Part shown: positions 6,246 to 8,886 of the stretch, piece after piece
Numbering within the stretch: position 1 is the first letter of the stretch
How the letters are laid out: the number at the start of each line of letters is the position of its first letter
Assembly: GCA_051859825.1 (NCBI GenBank)
Contig: JBHYFA010000103.1
Span: forward strand, 1 to 8,886
Direction of reading: 5' to 3'
Length of the DNA stretch: 8,886 bases
DNA from: CSBr16-58 sp051859825
GTDB lineage: Bacteria > Bacteroidota > Bacteroidia > Flavobacteriales > Schleiferiaceae
Notes under the pieces: model-generated
The model's input: the letters and a program-made list of their open reading frames with translations, nothing else
The model's database searches: none
Told to the model about the DNA's origin: nothing
Position numbers and translations under genes: made by a program

Positions 6246-8381
6246 TTATCGGTTTTCTGCTACTTCACTCTTCACTTTGATATCCGTACCTAAGCGTTGT
6301 AGGTAGGCAATCATAGCGATGATTTCTTCGCGGTGGTCAACATTAATATCCGGGTCTTCATTCAACTCATCGGCAATCATTTTAGACTGCTCTTCTAGGT
6401 GAACCAAGGCGTTATCTACTTCCTCATCTGTATATGGCACACCAAGAGTTTGCATAACACGCAATTTTTTCTGGGTGTACTTGGTGTTTAGCTCATTGTT
6501 AAACAACCAAGGGTAACGAGGCATAATAGATCCGTCGGAAGTATAGGTGGGTTCCCACATGTGCTTGTAGTGCCAGCTGTGTGGATACTTTCCTCCTACA
6601 CGATGAAGGTCTGGCCCGGTGCGTTTCGATCCCCAAAGGAATGGGAAGTCGTACACAAATTCACCGGCTTTAGAGTATTCACCATAGCGAACAGTTTCTG
6701 AGCGGAACGGACGAACCATCTGGGAATGACAAGCATTACATCCCTCTCGTATGTACAAGTCGCGACCTTCTAATTCAAGGGCGGTGTATGGCTTAACACT
6801 TTCGATTTTAGGAATATTGCTATCCACCATTATGGTAGGAATGATTTCGATGGCGCCACCAATAAGGATTACCACAATACTCAAAATCATCAATTGAGTA
6901 GGGCGACGCTCGATGCCTCTGTGCCAGTGCTCGCCTTTGTGCTTTTTGTACGTAGGAGCCAATGCCGGTGCTTCGGCAGACTCTTCGGCCTCGAAATCTC
7001 CAGCGCGCATCGTGCGATAGATGTTTACAAACATAAACACAATACCAATGATGTAAAGTCCACCCCCAATGGCACGCAAGGCATACATGGGCATCAACTG
7101 GGTAACGGTTTCTAAGAAGTTACCATATACTAGTGTTCCGTCTGGATTAAATTGCTTCCACATCAAACTCTGAGTAAAACCACTCACGTACATAGGCAGT
7201 GCCCAGAATACGATACCGAGGGTTCCAATCCAGAAGTGGGTATTGGCCATTTTCTCGCTGTAGAGATTGGTGCGGTACATTTTAGGAATAAGCCAGTAGG
7301 CCATACCAAAAACCATGAAGCCATTCCAGCCTAAGGTTCCAATGTGTACGTGGGCGGGAATCCAATCCGTGTAGTGTGCCAAAGCGTTTACACTTTTCAA
7401 TGAAAGCATAGGTCCTTCGAAGGTAGCCATACCGTAAGCCGTAACTGCTACTACGAAAAATTTAAGAACAGCACTCTCACGAACTTTATCCCAAGCACCT
7501 CTAAGGGTTAAAAGTCCGTTGATCATACCACCCCAAGAAGGGAAGATGAGCATCACACTAAATACAACACCAAGACTCTGAGCCCAGTCGGGTAAAGCAG
7601 TGTAAAGTAAGTGGTGAGGACCAGCCCAAATATAGATGAAGATGAGCGCCCAGAAATGAATGATTGATAGTTTATAGGAGTAGATTGGACGATTAGCCGC
7701 CTTGGGAAGGAAGTAATACATCAAACCTAGAATAGGAGTGGTAAGGAAGAAAGCTACCGCGTTATGACCATACCACCATTGTACTAGAGCATCTTTCACT
7801 CCGCTGTAAGCAGAGTAACTCTTCATAAAGTGAACAGGAATTTCAATGTTATTGAAAATATGGAGAACAGCTACGGTAACAAAGGTGGCAATGTAAAACC
7901 AAATGGCTACATAGAGGTGTCTCTCACGACGCTTGAGAATGGTCCAAAACATGTTTACCCCAAAAGCTACCCATACGAGTGCAATGGCAATGTCGATAGG
8001 CCATTCAAGCTCGGCGTATTCTTTTGATGAAGTTATTCCTAAAGGTAACGTAATCACCGCCGAAATGATAATCAACTGCCAGCCCCAAAAGTGGAAATTG
8101 GTAAGAAAATCACTGGCTAAGCGCGTTTTTAATAAACGCTGAAGGGAGTAATAAATCCCCGCAAACATCGCGTTACCCACAAATGCAAAAATGACCGCAT
8201 TGGTGTGTAAAGCACGAATACGACCATAGCCTAAAATGGATAAGTCAAAACTCATCCAGGGGAAGATGAGCTGCAAAGCAACGAGTAGGCCGACAATCAT
8301 TCCGACTAACCCGAACACCAGACCCGCAAGTAAAAAGTTGCGGACTACCGTGTTATTGTACGAAAATTTCTGCATTTCCAT
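6246..8381 (-). CDS. ccoNO: Fused cbb3 cytochrome c oxidase subunits I and II (CcoN-CcoO)
   Basis: 711 residues. Residues 1-460 are CcoN, the haem-copper catalytic subunit with about 12 membrane helices that reduces oxygen to water. Visible ligands are H59 (low-spin haem b), H206 with H256 and H257 (CuB), H345 (haem b3) and H347 (haem b). Y250 in FIYIWAGPHH is the expected Tyr cross-linked to H206. After a charged linker (about 460-490), CcoO begins with ERRPTQLMIL and one membrane helix (496-518). It then has a mono-haem c domain with CNACH (548-552), M620 in GSIMPRYPW as likely axial ligand, and a C-terminal helix. The CcoN C-terminus and CcoO N-terminus both face the cytoplasm, so the fusion needs no extra helix. 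No frameshift or stop occurs at the junction. MEMQ could also start at M3. Confidence 0.98.
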   Translation of the reverse strand: MEMQKFSYNNTVVRNFLLAGLVFGLVGMIVGLLVALQLIFPWMSFDLSILGYGRIRALHTNAVIFAFVGNAMFAGIYYSLQRLLKTRLASDFLTNFHFWGWQLIIISAVITLPLGITSSKEYAELEWPIDIAIALVWVAFGVNMFWTILKRRERHLYVAIWFYIATFVTVAVLHIFNNIEIPVHFMKSYSAYSGVKDALVQWWYGHNAVAFFLTTPILGLMYYFLPKAANRPIYSYKLSIIHFWALIFIYIWAGPHHLLYTALPDWAQSLGVVFSVMLIFPSWGGMINGLLTLRGAWDKVRESAVLKFFVVAVTAYGMATFEGPMLSLKSVNALAHYTDWIPAHVHIGTLGWNGFMVFGMAYWLIPKMYRTNLYSEKMANTHFWIGTLGIVFWALPMYVSGFTQSLMWKQFNPDGTLVYGNFLETVTQLMPMYALRAIGGGLYIIGIVFMFVNIYRTMRAGDFEAEESAEAPALAPTYKKHKGEHWHRGIERRPTQLMILSIVVILIGGAIEIIPTIMVDSNIPKIESVKPYTALELEGRDLYIREGCNACHSQMVRPFRSETVRYGEYSKAGEFVYDFPFLWGSKRTGPDLHRVGGKYPHSWHYKHMWEPTYTSDGSIMPRYPWLFNNELNTKYTQKKLRVMQTLGVPYTDEEVDNALVHLEEQSKMIADELNEDPDINVDHREEIIAMIAYLQRLGTDIKVKSEVAENR

Positions 8382-8416
8382 AAAACAGTTGATTTAGATT
8401 CCTTGGTTTATATTCA

Positions 8417-8584
8417 TCATTGGTTGGCCTCCTTACTGGTCGTTTTCTTCTTTTCAAACAACATCCGCATTGCCGGAGAATCCCCGTCTTCAAATTGCCC
8501 CGTTTTTAGCGACCACAAAAAAGCAATGAGAAACCCAACTGCTAAAACCAGAGAAATAAAAATTAAAACGAAAATGATTTCCAT
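8417..8584 (-). CDS. ccoS: cbb3 oxidase maturation protein CcoS
   Basis: 55 residues. The N-terminus MEIIFVLIFISLVLAVGFLI is a single membrane helix followed by AFLWSLKTGQFEDGDSPAMR, the characteristic CcoS/FixS pattern (W24, the K-x-GQF-D/E box and the acidic S/T-P). CcoS is needed in proteobacteria for insertion of cofactors, including copper and haem b, into CcoN. The gene is 35 bp upstream of ccoNO and first in the operon. The usual companion ccoI (copper P-type ATPase) is not next to it here. The start is the first ATG (8582-8584), about 30 bp below the -7 box at 8614-8621. Confidence 0.93.
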   Translation of the reverse strand: MEIIFVLIFISLVLAVGFLIAFLWSLKTGQFEDGDSPAMRMLFEKKKTTSKEANQ

Positions 8585-8613
8585 CAATGATGAGGTTTAC
8601 CTTAATGATGGAG

Positions 8614-8621
8614 CAAAACTA
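8614..8621 (-). promoter_or_regulatory. -7 box of the cco operon promoter
   Basis: The minus strand reads TAGTTTTG (8621-8614), an exact TAnnTTTG match, about 30 bp before the ccoS ATG. No TTTG lies at the proper -33 distance (around 8640-8645); a palindrome (8643-8658) occupies that place instead. This is the pattern of an activator-dependent promoter. Confidence 0.6.
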
Positions 8622-8642
8622 TCTAAATAAACCTAAAAATTA

Positions 8643-8658
8643 CCTGATGATGCTCAGG
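8643..8658. promoter_or_regulatory. Putative Crp/Fnr-type operator, promoter-proximal
   Basis: CCTGA-TGATGC-TCAGG has perfect 5-bp arms around six bases, i.e. the TGA-N6-TCA layout of Crp/Fnr-family sites. Its centre (8650.5) is roughly 40 bp upstream of the start point expected from the -7 box, the usual class II position. Confidence 0.5.
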
Positions 8659-8662
8659 ATAA

Positions 8663-8682
8663 AAACTGATATTAGTCAGTTT
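8663..8682. promoter_or_regulatory. Putative Crp/Fnr-type operator, promoter-distal
   Basis: AAACTGA-TATTAG-TCAGTTT has perfect 7-bp arms around six bases, again with CTGA-N6-TCAG. The centre (8672.5) is 22 bp, about two helical turns, from the proximal site and near -62 relative to the expected start point, a class I position. Resemblance to the FNR consensus TTGAT-N4-ATCAA is partial. Confidence 0.55.
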
Positions 8683-8706
8683 ATTAATGAAGTGTGAAAA
8701 TGAAAG

Positions 8707-8886
8707 TCAATACAATGATTTGAATAACAGTGGAATAACTAAAACAATGGCTAAGATAGAGTAAAATGCGATTTCCCGCCGTTTTCCTGATAAATGGTTC
8801 ATGCGATTCGCGGTGAACAAAATGATGAATCCTAAAAAGCTACCAATAAACACCGGTAAAGCCGAAAACCCAATTCCAGCCACTAT
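8707..8886 (-). CDS. C-terminal end of an unrecognised membrane protein (5' end missing)
   Basis: A frame open from the window edge to TGA at 8707-8709 encodes 59 residues: a hydrophobic segment (about 6-25), a short basic loop with NRMNHLSGKRRE, and a second hydrophobic segment (about 40-55) ending LLFKSLY. The two-helix pattern with positive charges between suggests a helical hairpin with a cytoplasmic loop. I do not recognise the family. It does not look like the end of CcoI, CcoG or CcoH. It is on the same strand as the cco operon but separated by 122 bp containing the promoter and operators, so it is probably a separate transcription unit. Confidence 0.7.
   Translation of the reverse strand: MVAGIGFSALPVFIGSFLGFIILFTANRMNHLSGKRREIAFYSILAIVLVIPLLFKSLY

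Overview
The window looks like a chromosomal piece from a member of the Bacteroidota, probably a flavobacterium-like or cytophaga-like aerobe. The reasons are a fused CcoN-CcoO cbb3 oxidase subunit, promoters of the Bacteroidota type (a -7 box TAnnTTTG, with a TTG-containing -33 box at two of three), starts without clear Shine-Dalgarno sequences, and an AAA ATPase of a type common in this phylum. Every gene I can support lies on the minus strand, so transcription runs from high to low coordinates.

Reading with transcription: 8707-8886 is the C-terminal end of an unrecognised membrane protein. Then comes a cbb3 cytochrome c oxidase operon: ccoS (8417-8584), fused ccoNO (6246-8381), ccoQ (6075-6242) and ccoP (5103-5963), closed by a strong terminator (5040-5074). 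Upstream of ccoS are a TAGTTTTG -7 box and two tandem CTGA-N6-TCAG palindromes of Crp/Fnr type, placed where class I and class II activators bind. Next are tRNA-Gly(GCC) with its own promoter and terminator (4797-4947), and class II fumarase fumC (3300-4697) with its terminator (3241-3277).

The lower half is accessory. An AT-rich gap of about 300 bp (2990-3299) holds four 20-bp palindromes spaced 32, 32 and 33 bp apart. The first is embedded in a near-perfect promoter for an AAA ATPase/DUF4143-like gene (1802-2989). A secreted DUF1287-family protein follows (1165-1740). Just beyond its stop is a decayed inverted-repeat element of about 116 bp (1048-1163). The window ends inside a homologue of vitamin K-dependent gamma-carboxylase (HTTM/VKGC family, 1-938) whose H111, K169 and H238 match the human enzyme's H160, K218 and H287 in identity and spacing.

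Functionally, fumC (TCA cycle) and the cco operon (high-affinity terminal oxidase) are core respiratory genes. The carboxylase homologue would use reduced quinone and oxygen, but nothing in the sequence links it to the respiratory genes. The strongest unexplained signals are the four-site palindrome array before the ATPase gene, the tandem palindromes before ccoS, the 116-bp inverted-repeat element and a pair of competing hairpins between ccoQ and ccoP. I do not see a clear new multi-gene system.
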